From Extensimonas vulgaris (GTDB taxonomy: Bacteria; Pseudomonadota; Gammaproteobacteria; Burkholderiales; Burkholderiaceae_C): a DNA stretch of 64,000 nt. A program made the translations under genes and the position numbers. The stretch lies in NCBI RefSeq assembly GCF_003337425.1, contig NZ_QPJU01000002.1:372001-436000 (forward strand), in the 5' to 3' direction. Under the pieces are notes generated by a model. The model did no database searches, was not told the origin of the DNA, and saw only the letters and a list, made by a program, of their open reading frames with translations. This document shows, piece after piece, positions 11,661 through 20,445 of this stretch. The first letter of the stretch is position 1. Every line of letters begins with the position of its first letter.

Positions 11661-12737
11661 ATGGACATGGCCACCAAGGGCAGCCCCCTCGCATCTTCCG
11701 CGAACAGCGAAAAAGCCAAGGCCCTGCAAGCGGCGCTCGCGCAGATCGAAAAGCAGTTCGGCAAGGGCACCATCATGCGCCTGGGCGAAGGCGAGGCGAT
11801 CGAGGACATCCAGGTCGTCTCCACCGGCTCGCTAGGGCTCGACATCGCGCTCGGCGTGGGCGGCCTGCCGCGCGGGCGCGTGATCGAAATCTACGGCCCC
11901 GAGAGCTCGGGCAAGACCACGCTCACGCTGCAGGTCATTGCCGAGATGCAAAAGCAGGGCGGCACCTGCGCCTTCGTCGATGCCGAACACGCGCTCGACG
12001 TGCAATACGCGCAAAAGCTCGGCGTCAACCTGCCCGACCTTCTCATCAGCCAGCCCGACACCGGCGAGCAGGCGCTCGAGATCGTCGACAGCCTGGTGCG
12101 CTCGGGCGCGGTCGATCTGATCGTGATCGACTCGGTCGCGGCGCTCACGCCCAAGGCCGAGATCGAGGGCGAAATGGGCGACGCGCTGCCCGGCCTGCAG
12201 GCGCGCCTCATGAGCCAGGCGCTGCGCAAGCTCACCGCCACGATCAAAAAGACCAACTGCATGGTCATCTTCATCAACCAGATCCGCATGAAGATCGGCG
12301 TGATGTTCGGCAGCCCTGAAACCACCACGGGCGGCAATGCGCTCAAGTTCTACGCCTCGGTGCGCCTGGACATCCGCCGCACCGGCACGATCAAAAAGGG
12401 CGAGGAATCGATAGGCAACGAAACCAAGGTCAAGGTGGTCAAGAACAAGGTCAGCCCGCCGTTCAAGACGGCCGAGTTCGACATCCTGTTCGGCGAAGGG
12501 ATCAGCCGCGAAGGCGAGATCATCGACATGGGCGTGAACGCCAAGATCATCGAAAAATCCGGCGCTTGGTACGCCTACAAGGGCGAAAAAATCGGCCAGG
12601 GCCGCGACAACGCGCGCGAGTTCCTGCGCGCCAACCCCGAGCTTGCGCGCGAGATCGAAAACCTCGTGCGCGCCCAGCTGGGCATCGCGCAACTGCCGCC
12701 CGCCGTGGCGCCGGCCACGGGCGGCGAGCCGGTTTGA
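11661..12737 (+). CDS. recA: Recombinase A
   Basis: RecA catalyses strand exchange and is the SOS co-protease. The 358-residue protein starts [20 protein letters not shown] precedes the ATG. Walker A is [12 protein letters not shown] near residues 77-88, followed by [20 protein letters not shown], the loop 2 region [22 protein letters not shown], and an acidic or neutral C-terminus. An open frame extends far upstream, but only the part from 11661 resembles RecA. recX lies downstream and an SOS-box-like site upstream. Confidence 0.98.
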   Translation: MDMATKGSPLASSANSEKAKALQAALAQIEKQFGKGTIMRLGEGEAIEDIQVVSTGSLGLDIALGVGGLPRGRVIEIYGPESSGKTTLTLQVIAEMQKQGGTCAFVDAEHALDVQYAQKLGVNLPDLLISQPDTGEQALEIVDSLVRSGAVDLIVIDSVAALTPKAEIEGEMGDALPGLQARLMSQALRKLTATIKKTNCMVIFINQIRMKIGVMFGSPETTTGGNALKFYASVRLDIRRTGTIKKGEESIGNETKVKVVKNKVSPPFKTAEFDILFGEGISREGEIIDMGVNAKIIEKSGAWYAYKGEKIGQGRDNAREFLRANPELAREIENLVRAQLGIAQLPPAVAPATGGEPV

Positions 12738-12747
12738 GCCACTTCGA

Positions 12748-12804
12748 AAATGAAGCACAAAAAGTGGCTCTAGCGCTTATGCAGCAAGCGCTAGTAGCTA
12801 TCGT
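12748..12804 (-). repeat. Dispersed ~55-bp repeat between recA and recX
   Basis: The best hairpin of the family is here: TAGCGCTT-ATGCAGC-AAGCGCTA at 12771-12793, followed by GTAGCTAT. The other side carries AAAAGTGGC. It occupies almost all of the recA-recX spacer, so it would sit in any recA-recX transcript. Confidence 0.75.
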
Positions 12805-12819
12805 TAACGTAGTCTTTCC

Positions 12820-13272
12820 ATGGGCTTTGCCACGCCGTCGCTCAAAGGCCGTGCGCTGCGCCTGCTGGCGCGGCGTGAATACGCGCGCGCCGAGCTCGCC
12901 GCCAAGCTCGCGCCGCACGTGCAGGCCGGGGAAGACCTCGAAGCACTGCTGGGCGAGCTCGAAGCAAAAGGTTTTTTGAGCGACGCGCGCGCCGCCGAAT
13001 CCCTGCTGCGCCGCCGCGCGCCGCGCCTGGGCACGCAGCGCGTGCTGCAGGAGCTGCGCCACAAAGGACTCGACGCAGAACTGGTGCGTGCCGCCGCCGA
13101 CAGCCTGCGCGCGAGCGAGTTCGCACGCGCCCAGGCCGTGTGGCAGCGGCGCTTTGGCACGCTGCCCGCCAATGCGCAAGAGCAGGCGCGGCAGATGCGC
13201 TTTCTCGCCGCGCGCGGCTTTGGCGCCGAAGTGGCGCGTCAGGTGCTGCGCGCCGCCGCGCAAAACGAGTAA
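12820..13272 (+). CDS. recX: Regulatory protein RecX
   Basis: RecX modulates RecA filament growth. The 150-residue helical protein has the RecX repeats: LKGRALRLLARREYARAELAAKL, then LEAKGFLSDARAAESLLRRR and RVLQELRHKGLDAELV. This matches the family's tandem three-helix units and usual length of about 150. It starts MGFATPSLKG at 12820, 82 bases after recA. Confidence 0.92.
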   Translation: MGFATPSLKGRALRLLARREYARAELAAKLAPHVQAGEDLEALLGELEAKGFLSDARAAESLLRRRAPRLGTQRVLQELRHKGLDAELVRAAADSLRASEFARAQAVWQRRFGTLPANAQEQARQMRFLAARGFGAEVARQVLRAAAQNE

Positions 13273-13293
13273 TTCGAGGTGCGCATGGGGGTC

Positions 13294-13320
13294 AGATTCC
13301 CACGATTCCCAAGATTCCCA
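13294..13320. repeat. Three tandem 9-bp units (A/C)GATTCCCA
   Basis: AGATTCCCA, CGATTCCCA and AGATTCCCA follow one another between the convergent ends of recX and flgH, preceded by GGGGGTC. The function is unknown; the array is short. Confidence 0.5.
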
Positions 13321-13342
13321 TTGCCGCGCGCCGCAAACCCGC

Positions 13343-14041
13343 TCAAAACGGCGTCACCATGTTGAAAAACCGCCCGAGCCAGCCCATGGCCTGGGCCTCG
13401 GCCTGGGCGCCGCGGCCGCGCGACTCGATGCGCACGTTCGCGACCTGGGTCGAGTTGACGACGCTGCCCGCGAGCAGGTTGCGCGGGTCCACCGTGCCTG
13501 AAAAGCGCAGCACATCGACGTTGTGGTTCACGCCGATCTGCTTTTCGCCCGTGACCACGAGGTGTCCGTTGGGCAGCACCTCGACCACCGTCGCGGTGAT
13601 GGAGCCCGTGAAGGTGTTGGTGCTTTGCGTGTTGCCCTGGCCGCTGAATTTGTTTTCCGAGCCCACGTCCATGGTGGACTTGTTCGCCAGCCAATTGCTC
13701 ACGAACGGAAAGGACTTGATGCCGCCCGAGATCGAGCCGCTGCGGTCAATGCCGGACGAAGACTCCTGCTTGGCCGTGACGTTTTCCACGATCATGATGG
13801 TCACCGTATCGCCCACGAAGCGCGCGCGCCGGTCTTCGAACGCGGGCCGGTAGGTCGCGGCGCTGAACAGGCTGCCGTTCGCGGGCCGCGCCGCGGCGGC
13901 CGGCGGCAGTTGCGGCGGCTTGGTCGGCAGCACATCGACGGGCGGCGGCTCCATGAGGCTGGTGCAGCCCACGAGCGCGGCGGCGCCGGCGCACACGAGC
14001 AGGCGCAGCAGCGCAGGAACAGAGACAAAAAGGCGGGCCAT
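13343..14041 (-). CDS. flgH: Flagellar L-ring protein FlgH
   Basis: This lipoprotein forms the outer-membrane L-ring around the flagellar rod. The 232-residue product has a signal peptide with lipobox VGCTSLMEPP. It has the FlgH core SLFSAATYRPAFEDRRARFVGDTVTI, then the family-typical GSISATVVEVLPNGHLVV-like stretch (GSITATVVEVLPNGHLVV) and a final QAMGWLGRFF. It is the last gene of the flgB-flgH run in the window; flgI, which usually follows, is not here because recX/recA lie next. Confidence 0.95.
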   Translation of the reverse strand: MARLFVSVPALLRLLVCAGAAALVGCTSLMEPPPVDVLPTKPPQLPPAAAARPANGSLFSAATYRPAFEDRRARFVGDTVTIMIVENVTAKQESSSGIDRSGSISGGIKSFPFVSNWLANKSTMDVGSENKFSGQGNTQSTNTFTGSITATVVEVLPNGHLVVTGEKQIGVNHNVDVLRFSGTVDPRNLLAGSVVNSTQVANVRIESRGRGAQAEAQAMGWLGRFFNMVTPF

Positions 14042-14079
14042 GGCAAAAAATCCTCGCAAAAGCGTGCGGTCTGCGGCGC

Positions 14080-14859
14080 TCAGAGTTGGCCCAGCTTGGC
14101 GAGCATCTGGTCTGCCGTCTGGATCGCCTTGGAATTCATCTCGTAGGCGCGTTGCGTCTGGATCATGTTCACGAGCTCCTCCACCACGTTGACGTTGGAG
14201 TTCTCCAAAAAACCCTGTTTGATCGTGCCCAGGCCGTTCGTGCCGGGCGTGCCGCCCTGCGGTGTGCCCGAGGCAACCGACTCTTTGTAGAGGTTGTCGC
14301 CCACGGGCTCGAGCCCCGCGGGGTTGACGAAGTTGACCATCGCCAGCGTGCCTATGGTGGAAGGCGCCGTGGCGCCCGCGAGCACCGCCGACACCGTGCC
14401 GTCGGTGGCAATGCTCACGTTCGTGGCACCGGGCGGCACGGTGATGCCGTTGGCCACGGGCAAGCCACTGGGCGTCACGAGGCGGCCTGCGCCGTCGAGC
14501 TGGAACGAGCCCGCGCGCGTATAGGCCAGCGTGCCGTCGGGCATGGTCACCTGGAAAAAGCCATTGCCGTTGATGGCCACGTCCAGGCTGTTTTGCGTCT
14601 CTTGCAGCGTGCCCTGGGTGAAGTTGCGGCTCGTGGCCACGGTGCGCACGCCCAGGCCCAGGTGCAGGCCCGTGGGCAGCTGGTTTTGCTCGTCGGCGTT
14701 GGCGCCCACCTGGCGCAGGTTTTGGTAGATCAAATCGGCGAACTGGGCGCTGTTGCGCTTGTAGCCCGTGGTCGAGACGTTGGCCAGGTTGTGCGAGATC
14801 ACGTCCAGCTCGGTCTGCTGGGCGGACATGCCGGTCTTGGCGATCCACAGCGAATTCAT
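14080..14859 (-). CDS. flgG: Flagellar distal rod protein FlgG
   Basis: FlgG forms the distal rod of the flagellar axle. The 259-residue protein starts MNSLWIAKTGMSAQQTELDV. The rod/hook N-terminal motif is SHNLANVSTTGYKRN, and it ends with the amphipathic C-terminal helix VEELVNMIQTQRAYEMNSK. Both terminal heptad regions and the length match FlgG. It sits between flgF and flgH on the same strand. Confidence 0.96.
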   Translation of the reverse strand: MNSLWIAKTGMSAQQTELDVISHNLANVSTTGYKRNSAQFADLIYQNLRQVGANADEQNQLPTGLHLGLGVRTVATSRNFTQGTLQETQNSLDVAINGNGFFQVTMPDGTLAYTRAGSFQLDGAGRLVTPSGLPVANGITVPPGATNVSIATDGTVSAVLAGATAPSTIGTLAMVNFVNPAGLEPVGDNLYKESVASGTPQGGTPGTNGLGTIKQGFLENSNVNVVEELVNMIQTQRAYEMNSKAIQTADQMLAKLGQL

Positions 14860-14911
14860 CATGGCGGTTTGCTCCTTGGTGGAATGCAGCGGCGGCTGCT
14901 CCTGCGCCGAT

Positions 14912-15652
14912 TCATGCGTTCATGTTCAGCAACTGGCTCGCGGCCTTGTCGTCGGACTGCGCCGTCTGCAGCAATTGCATTTGTTGTTCGAACTGGCGCG
15001 CCGCGGTGATCATGTCCACCATGGCCTGCACCGAGTTCACGTTCGAGCCCTCGAGCGCACCGCTTTGCAGCTTGGCGTTCGGGTCGGCGGGCAGCGGATC
15101 GCCCGAAGCGGTGCGAAAAAGCCCATCGTCGCCGCGCTTGAGCGGATCGTCCGGCGTGGGCGTGGCGAGCTTCAGGCGCCCCACCGTGGTGGGCTGCTGC
15201 CCGGGAATGCGCGCCGTGACGGTGCCGTCGTCGCCCAGCGTGACCTCGGCGCCCTGCGGCACGTCGATGGGCGTGCCCTGGTCGGACAACATCGGCTGCC
15301 CCATGCTGTTGACGAGCTGGCCGTCGGTGGAGACTTCGAGGCGGCCGGCGCGCGTGTAGGCTTCGGTGCCGTCGAGCCCTTGCACGGCAAACCAGGCCTG
15401 ACCCACGGCCATGGCATCGAGGTTGCGCCCGGTCTGCTGCGCCGGGCCGGGCGTATCGACATGGCCCGCCGTGGCTTCGAGCGCAAACACGCGCGTGGTC
15501 GCACCGTCGCCGCGCAGCGGTACCGCACGAAACGCCGACATCTCGGCGCGAAAGCCGTTGGTCGAGGCGTTGGCCAGGTTGTTTGAGAGCACGGCCTGGC
15601 GCTGCGCCGCAGCGCTCGCGCCTGTCATCGCGGTGTAGATGATGCGATCCAT
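14912..15652 (-). CDS. flgF: Flagellar proximal rod protein FlgF
   Basis: FlgF is a proximal rod component. The 246-residue protein starts MDRIIYTAMTGASAAAQRQ, carries LSNNLANASTNGFRAEMSAF, and ends with VNSVQAMVDMITAARQFEQQM. This is the axial-protein pattern of FlgF, which is shorter than FlgE. It lies between flgE and flgG. Confidence 0.95.
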   Translation of the reverse strand: MDRIIYTAMTGASAAAQRQAVLSNNLANASTNGFRAEMSAFRAVPLRGDGATTRVFALEATAGHVDTPGPAQQTGRNLDAMAVGQAWFAVQGLDGTEAYTRAGRLEVSTDGQLVNSMGQPMLSDQGTPIDVPQGAEVTLGDDGTVTARIPGQQPTTVGRLKLATPTPDDPLKRGDDGLFRTASGDPLPADPNAKLQSGALEGSNVNSVQAMVDMITAARQFEQQMQLLQTAQSDDKAASQLLNMNA

Positions 15653-15687
15653 GGCAATCCCTCGGTATCAAAAAAGAGCAGCGCCCA

Positions 15688-17286
15688 TCACCGCAGGTTG
15701 ACCAGCGTGGACATCACCTGATCCTGCGTCTTGATGGTCTGCGCGTTCGCCTGGTAGTAGCGCTGCGCGGTCATCAGGTTGACGAGCTCGGCCGTGAGAT
15801 CGACGTTGGAATCCTCAAGTGCGCCGGAGCGCAATGCCCCCAGACTGCCCGTGCCGGGCGCCCCCACCACGGGCGCACCGGACTCGAATGTCTCCACCCA
15901 ATTGTTGCCGCCAATGGGGCGCAGCCCCTGCGGATTGCGGAAGTTGGCCAATGCGAGTTGCGCCTCGGCCCGCGTCACACCGTTCGAGTACGTGGCCATG
16001 ACCATGCCGCTGTCTTCGATGTTCACGCTGGTCAGCTCGCCCGCTGCATAGCCGTCCTGGCTTTGCGTAGCAACAGCAAAGCTGCTGCCGTATTGGGTCA
16101 CCTGATCTAAGTTGAGCGTCACGGCAAACGGCGCCGGCGCGGGATTGCTTCCGGTAGCCGGCGGGCTGTTGGGGTTGGCCGGACTCGGATTCACCATCAA
16201 CCCGAGCTCATAGGATTGCTTGGCTGCAGCCGGGGCATCAGTCAACGCTGTGACGCTCAATGTCCCTCCAGTGGCCGGTGTGCCCGTCGCATAATCAATG
16301 AGGTTGCTTTTAAGTCGCGCCGATGCCACAAGTGAATTTGCAGGCGAATCGGAATAGGTGAAGTCCCATGCGTCCGTGGCATTTGCAAAAGTGAGCTTTG
16401 CTTCTCGTATGGCATAGACCCCATTCGCATCGGGCCCGTAGAACTTGTAGGTAAATTCCGTAGGAAAGTCGTCAACTTTTGTCTTGGTTGGGTCTGCATT
16501 GACGATAGAGCTCGCAATGGGCTCCACGGTCGCAACGATCTTTCCGTTTTTGTCCGCAATCATGCGACCTGCGGCAGGAGGCACAGTCGCAGGGGTGGTG
16601 GTCAAGTCATCGAGCTTGTCATAGACATCCCAAGTGTTGGCGCCATTTTTTTCAAAATAAAGATTTACGGGCGTGGCTACCCCTTGGCTGTCGTATGCGT
16701 TGATAGAAGTGCTGTAGGTGGTGCGCGGGGTTGCTGGTATCGGTGGCGTGGCACTCAGGTTCCCTGCGGCATCGGTTGCCCTTGCATCAAGATTGAACGA
16801 TGCGTTGATTGTCGTGGTCTGCTTGGCCGCGATCGGCGCAGAGGTCGGGAACACCAGCGGCACCGGGTTCGCGCCGCTGACCGGCTTGCCCGTGGTCGGA
16901 TCGACGGTGTAGCCCAGCACCTTGGCGTTGGTGTTGGTCACCAGGTTACCCGCTTTGTCGAGCTGAAAATTGCCCGCACGCGTGTAAGCCATGCTGCCAT
17001 CAGGCTGTTGTAGTTTGAAAAAACCGCCGCCGTCGATGGCCACGTCGAGGTTGTTGCCCGTGGTGCTGATGTTGCCGCGCGTGAACTGCTGGGCAATGTC
17101 CGCCACCTGCACTCCAATGCCCGCATCAGACCCGCCCGCGACGCCCATTGCCGAGGCCACCATGTCGGCGAATTCGGCGCGTGAGGACTTGAAGCCCGTG
17201 GTGTTTGCGTTCGCGATGTTGTTGCCGATCACGTCCAGGCTTTTGCTGGCAGCGTTCAAGCCCGAAAGTCCTTGTTGGAAGGCCAT
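15688..17286 (-). CDS. flgE: Flagellar hook protein FlgE
   Basis: FlgE is the hook subunit, the universal joint between rod and filament. The 532-residue protein starts MAFQQGLSGLNAASKSLDVI, with NIANANTTGFKSSRAEFADM and the C-terminal VDLTAELVNLMTAQRYYQAN. It is about 130 residues longer than the Salmonella hook protein. The central part (roughly 16200-16850) is visibly less GC-rich than the flanks and rich in Thr/Ala/Asn, consistent with a variable surface-exposed D2/D3 domain. An upstream in-frame extension is ignored because family similarity begins at 17286. Confidence 0.95.
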   Translation of the reverse strand: MAFQQGLSGLNAASKSLDVIGNNIANANTTGFKSSRAEFADMVASAMGVAGGSDAGIGVQVADIAQQFTRGNISTTGNNLDVAIDGGGFFKLQQPDGSMAYTRAGNFQLDKAGNLVTNTNAKVLGYTVDPTTGKPVSGANPVPLVFPTSAPIAAKQTTTINASFNLDARATDAAGNLSATPPIPATPRTTYSTSINAYDSQGVATPVNLYFEKNGANTWDVYDKLDDLTTTPATVPPAAGRMIADKNGKIVATVEPIASSIVNADPTKTKVDDFPTEFTYKFYGPDANGVYAIREAKLTFANATDAWDFTYSDSPANSLVASARLKSNLIDYATGTPATGGTLSVTALTDAPAAAKQSYELGLMVNPSPANPNSPPATGSNPAPAPFAVTLNLDQVTQYGSSFAVATQSQDGYAAGELTSVNIEDSGMVMATYSNGVTRAEAQLALANFRNPQGLRPIGGNNWVETFESGAPVVGAPGTGSLGALRSGALEDSNVDLTAELVNLMTAQRYYQANAQTIKTQDQVMSTLVNLR

Positions 17287-17317
17287 GGTGTGCTCCTGAA
17301 AACAAAGTGTTTGAAAA

Positions 17318-17989
17318 TCACTGGACGGCTTTGATGGCGCTTTGCGCAACGCTGCTGCCGTCGCTCAGCTGCAGTTGCAACGCGCCGTTCGAGACGCTCA
17401 CCGCGCTCACCTGCTGCGTGGCCAGCGGTGTAGCGCTCACCGCCGCGGCGCCGTTGCTCGCAACCACTTTGAAGTGCGGCGCGCTGCTGCCCTGGTAGCT
17501 GGAGGCGTCCCAGGCGAAGCCATGACGGCCTGCAGGCAGCGCGCCCAGGTCCACCGTGCCGATCTGCTTGCCGCTCGCGTCCAGCACCTGCACCGTGACG
17601 CTCGCAGCCGAGGCTGCGAGGTCGAAGCCCCCGGTGGCCTGGCCGCTTTGCGCATCGACGGCGAGCGTGTCGCCCTCGACCAGCACCCGGTGCCCGACCA
17701 GGCTGCTGCCCTGCACGAGCTGCTGCACCGCGAGCTGGCCCGCGAACTTGTTGACCGTGTCGTTGAGCTGCTGGATGCCGGTGACGGTGTTGATCTGCGC
17801 GATCTGCGAGGTCATCTGCGCGTTGTCTAGCGGGTTCATCGGGTCCTGGTTGTTGAGCTGCGCCACGAGCAGCTTGAGGAAGCGATCCTGCGCCGCGGCG
17901 GGGTCGGCGGCAGCGTTGGCCGCAGCGCCGACGGCAGAGGTGCTGCTCGATGAAGTCGTCTGTCCGACGGGGTTGATGGTGGTGCTCAT
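17318..17989 (-). CDS. flgD: Flagellar hook assembly scaffold FlgD
   Basis: This hook-capping protein is needed for FlgE polymerisation. The 223-residue protein has a Ser/Ala-rich secretion-competent N-terminus. It carries the FlgD signature QDRFLKLLVAQLNNQDPMNPLDNAQMTSQIAQINTV region and, C-terminally, the FlgD Ig-like part (GRHGFAWDASSYQGSS). It lies between flgC and flgE. Confidence 0.95.
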   Translation of the reverse strand: MSTTINPVGQTTSSSSTSAVGAAANAAADPAAAQDRFLKLLVAQLNNQDPMNPLDNAQMTSQIAQINTVTGIQQLNDTVNKFAGQLAVQQLVQGSSLVGHRVLVEGDTLAVDAQSGQATGGFDLAASAASVTVQVLDASGKQIGTVDLGALPAGRHGFAWDASSYQGSSAPHFKVVASNGAAAVSATPLATQQVSAVSVSNGALQLQLSDGSSVAQSAIKAVQ

Positions 17990-18016
17990 GGCGTTGGCTC
18001 CTGAGAAACGATGGGT

Positions 18017-18421
18017 TTACTGCCCCATTTGTAGGGTCTTGAGCAGCAGCGACTTGGCCGTGTTCATGACTTCGACGTTGTTCTGGTACGAGCGCGAGGC
18101 CGAGATCATGTTCACCATCTCCTCGACCGCGTTCACGTTCGCGTAGGTCACGTAACCCTGCGCGTCGGCCATGGGGTTGTTTGGCTCGTGCACGCGCCGG
18201 CCCGGGGTGTTGTCTTCATTGATGGCGCTCACGCGCACGCCGGCGGCGCCGTCCGATCCCATGGGGGTGGTCTGGAACACCACCTGGCGCGCCTTGTACG
18301 CCTGGCCATCGGGGCCTGCGACGGCATCGACGTTGGCCAGGTTGCTCGCCACCACGTTGAGGCGCTGCGCCTGCGCGCTCACGGCGCTGCCCGAGATATT
18401 GAAGATCGAAAACATGGACAT
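18017..18421 (-). CDS. flgC: Flagellar proximal rod protein FlgC
   Basis: FlgC is a proximal rod component. The 134-residue protein starts MSMFSIFNISGSAVSAQAQR and has VASNLANVDAVAGPDG near residue 30. It ends with VNAVEEMVNMISASRSYQNN, the canonical rod signature. An upstream in-frame extension is discounted. Confidence 0.95.
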   Translation of the reverse strand: MSMFSIFNISGSAVSAQAQRLNVVASNLANVDAVAGPDGQAYKARQVVFQTTPMGSDGAAGVRVSAINEDNTPGRRVHEPNNPMADAQGYVTYANVNAVEEMVNMISASRSYQNNVEVMNTAKSLLLKTLQMGQ

Positions 18422-18450
18422 GGTCTTGCTCCTTTGCCGCAGCGCTGCGC

Positions 18451-18921
18451 TCACTGCCCCTGGATGGCGCTGAGCATGGTCTTGGCCTGGCTGTTGATGA
18501 AGCGCAGCGTGGCTTCGTAGCGCACGGCGTTGTCGACGAAGTTCGCGCGCTCGCGGTCCAGATCGACGCTGTTGTTGTCCAGGCTGGGCTCGGTCTGCAC
18601 GGCGTAGCCGAGCTTTTCACCGACCACGCCCGAGCCCAGGCCGCCGACTTGCGCCAGGGGCAGCGGGATGTGGCGTGGGTCGCTGACGCCAGCATCGGCA
18701 GCGCCGGCGCTCGCTTGCACAGGCAGTTCCAGGCGCACGGTGGCGCCCGAAGATGCAGCGCCGCTGGCCGCACGCAGCGCGTCGGCAAAGGGGAAATCGC
18801 GCGCCGTGTAGCCGGGCGTGTCGGCGTTGGCGATGTTGCTGGCCAGCACGCGCTGGCGCTCGGCGCGCAGCAAGAGCGCCTGGCCTTGGAAATCCAGCGA
18901 CTGGGTCATCTTGTTGAGCAT
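18451..18921 (-). CDS. flgB: Flagellar proximal rod protein FlgB
   Basis: FlgB is a rod component at the base of the axle and first gene of the minus-strand flg operon. The 156-residue protein has ALLLRAERQRVLASNIANADTPGYTARDFPF and the C-terminal NNSVDLDRERANFVDNAVRYEATL. Length and motifs match FlgB. Its promoter must lie in the 238-base gap to the divergent flgA; I see no sigma-28 or sigma-70 match there that I trust, only an AGCCCGAAAACGGGC-like dyad. Confidence 0.95.
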   Translation of the reverse strand: MLNKMTQSLDFQGQALLLRAERQRVLASNIANADTPGYTARDFPFADALRAASGAASSGATVRLELPVQASAGAADAGVSDPRHIPLPLAQVGGLGSGVVGEKLGYAVQTEPSLDNNSVDLDRERANFVDNAVRYEATLRFINSQAKTMLSAIQGQ

Positions 18922-19159
18922 CGGGGGCCTCGCGTGGTTGCGTGGGGTGGAGGTACGGAGCAGGCTGGGCTGCGGTGTGGCGTCGATTATGGGAAGCGCA
19001 GTTTTTTCCTAAAGCCCGAAAACGGGCCGAATCGGCGCGCAATTCCCGGCATGGGCGGCGCGCGCGGCGCCTACAGTAGGGCGGGTGAAATGGGCTTGGT
19101 GTCCGCCTTGCAGGAATGGGCGAAGGCTGCGCACATTGCTCATGATTCAGGAGCTTCTT

Positions 19160-19903
19160 ATGCAGTCTCTATCTGCCTTCAATGCCATTTTGATGCATAT
19201 TTTTCGCGGCCTGCTCGCCCTGGGCTGCTCCGCGGCGCTCGCGCAAACCAGCGGCGCGGGCGCCGACGATGGCGCACGCCTGGGCACGCTAGGCCAGCGC
19301 TTTTTGCAGGACGCGCTCGCGAGCGAGCCCTCGGGCGCGCTGCCTTTGCGCATGCAGGTCGAAGTCGGTGCGCTCGATCCGCGCCTGCAGCTCGCACCCT
19401 GCGCGCGCGTCGAACCCTACCTGCCGCCGGGCAGCCGCCTGTGGGGGCGCACGCGCCTGGGGCTGCGCTGTGTACAGGGGCGCGTCCCCTGGAATGTGTT
19501 TTTGCCCGTCACGGTCAAGGCTTTCGGCCCGGCCTGGGTGTTGCGCAGCAACGTCGCCAACGGCGCGGTGCTCAGGGCCGAGGACGCCATCGAGGCCGAG
19601 GTCGATTGGGCTGCGGAGCCGGCCGCCGTGCTCGCCAAGCCCGAGCTCTGGGTGGGCCAGACGGCAGCGCGCACGCTCATGGCGGGGCAGGCGCTGCGCC
19701 AGTCCATGGTGCGCCCGCCCGAGCTGTTCGGCGCGGGCGCGCAGGTCAAGGTGCTGGCGCAGGGGCCAGGCTACGCCGTCACGGCCGACGGCCAGGCCTT
19801 GAGCGCAGGCGGCGCTGGCCAGACGGTGCGCGTGCGCATGGCCAATGGGCGCATCGTCTCGGGCGTGGTCAACGGCGAAGGTGCCGTAGAGGTGGCTTTG
19901 TAG
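19160..19903 (+). CDS. flgA: Flagellar P-ring assembly chaperone FlgA
   Basis: This periplasmic chaperone is for the P-ring protein FlgI. The 247-residue protein has a signal peptide (FRGLLALGCSAALAQ), a SAF-type middle region and a C-terminal FlgA domain (VKVLAQGPGYAVTADGQAL, then GQTVRVRMANGRIVSGVV). The start at 19160 is chosen because AGGAG lies seven bases before it; an ATG at 19142 is an in-frame alternative. It is divergent from flgB and upstream of flgM. Confidence 0.92.
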   Translation: MQSLSAFNAILMHIFRGLLALGCSAALAQTSGAGADDGARLGTLGQRFLQDALASEPSGALPLRMQVEVGALDPRLQLAPCARVEPYLPPGSRLWGRTRLGLRCVQGRVPWNVFLPVTVKAFGPAWVLRSNVANGAVLRAEDAIEAEVDWAAEPAAVLAKPELWVGQTAARTLMAGQALRQSMVRPPELFGAGAQVKVLAQGPGYAVTADGQALSAGGAGQTVRVRMANGRIVSGVVNGEGAVEVAL

Positions 19904-19921
19904 CGCCGAGACAAAAAACGC

Positions 19922-19948
19922 TAAAGTCTCACGCCAATCGGTCGAAAG
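19922..19948 (+). promoter_or_regulatory. Sigma-28 (FliA) promoter candidate upstream of flgM
   Basis: TAAAGTCT, 11 bases, then GTCGAAAG fits the FliA consensus TAAAGTTT-N11-GCCGATAA well, with an exact -35 core. It lies just past the flgA stop and about 60 bases before flgM, giving flgM-flgN a class 3 promoter. Confidence 0.7.
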
Positions 19949-20008
19949 AGTGGGCAAGATGCCTCTATCCCATGCCCTCACGGGCCACGAGGGGCGGCGG
20001 AGAAAATG

Positions 20009-20356
20009 ATGAAAATTGGTACACCACCCGAACTTGCAGGCGCCTCGGCGCAGACAGGGCTTGCCGCCAAGCAGGCCAGGAGTCCTGCGGCCGCTGCTGA
20101 AGATGCGACCAAGGGCGCCAATGCGGCCCCCACTGCATCTTCCACGGCCGCTACGCCTAGCGCTGCGGTGACCGTTTCATCGCTGGCGGCGCAAGCACTG
20201 GGGGCCAATGGGCGCACCAGCGCAGACTTCGATGCCAACAAGGTCAAAGCCGTGCGCAGCGCCATCGAAAAGGGCACGTTCAAAGTCAACGCCGAAGCCA
20301 TCGCGGACAAGATGCTGGCTAACGCCGAGGAGATGATCAGCCGCGTGCGTGGTTGA
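20009..20356 (+). CDS. flgM: Anti-sigma-28 factor FlgM
   Basis: FlgM binds and inhibits FliA until the hook is complete, then is exported. The 115-residue protein has a disordered Ala/Thr/Ser-rich N-terminal half. The C-terminal sigma-binding segment is DANKVKAVRSAIEKGTFKVN followed by AEAIADKMLANAEEMI, a textbook FlgM ending. Either of two adjacent ATG codons (20006, 20009) may be used. It is preceded by a FliA promoter candidate and followed by flgN. Confidence 0.93.
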   Translation: MKIGTPPELAGASAQTGLAAKQARSPAAAAEDATKGANAAPTASSTAATPSAAVTVSSLAAQALGANGRTSADFDANKVKAVRSAIEKGTFKVNAEAIADKMLANAEEMISRVRG

Positions 20357-20445
20357 CATTGGACTGCCAGCCTTGCGTGCTTTGGCGGTTTTGAGCTGTC
20401 CCTTCTTGTCCTATTCCCCCCACCCGACGCACCCAGGTTTTCCCC

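Noticed and set aside
19005-19030. TAAAG and GCCGAATC in the flgB/flgA gap as a sigma-28 promoter
   Set aside because: The spacing is about three bases too short compared with the FliA consensus, unlike the good match upstream of flgM.
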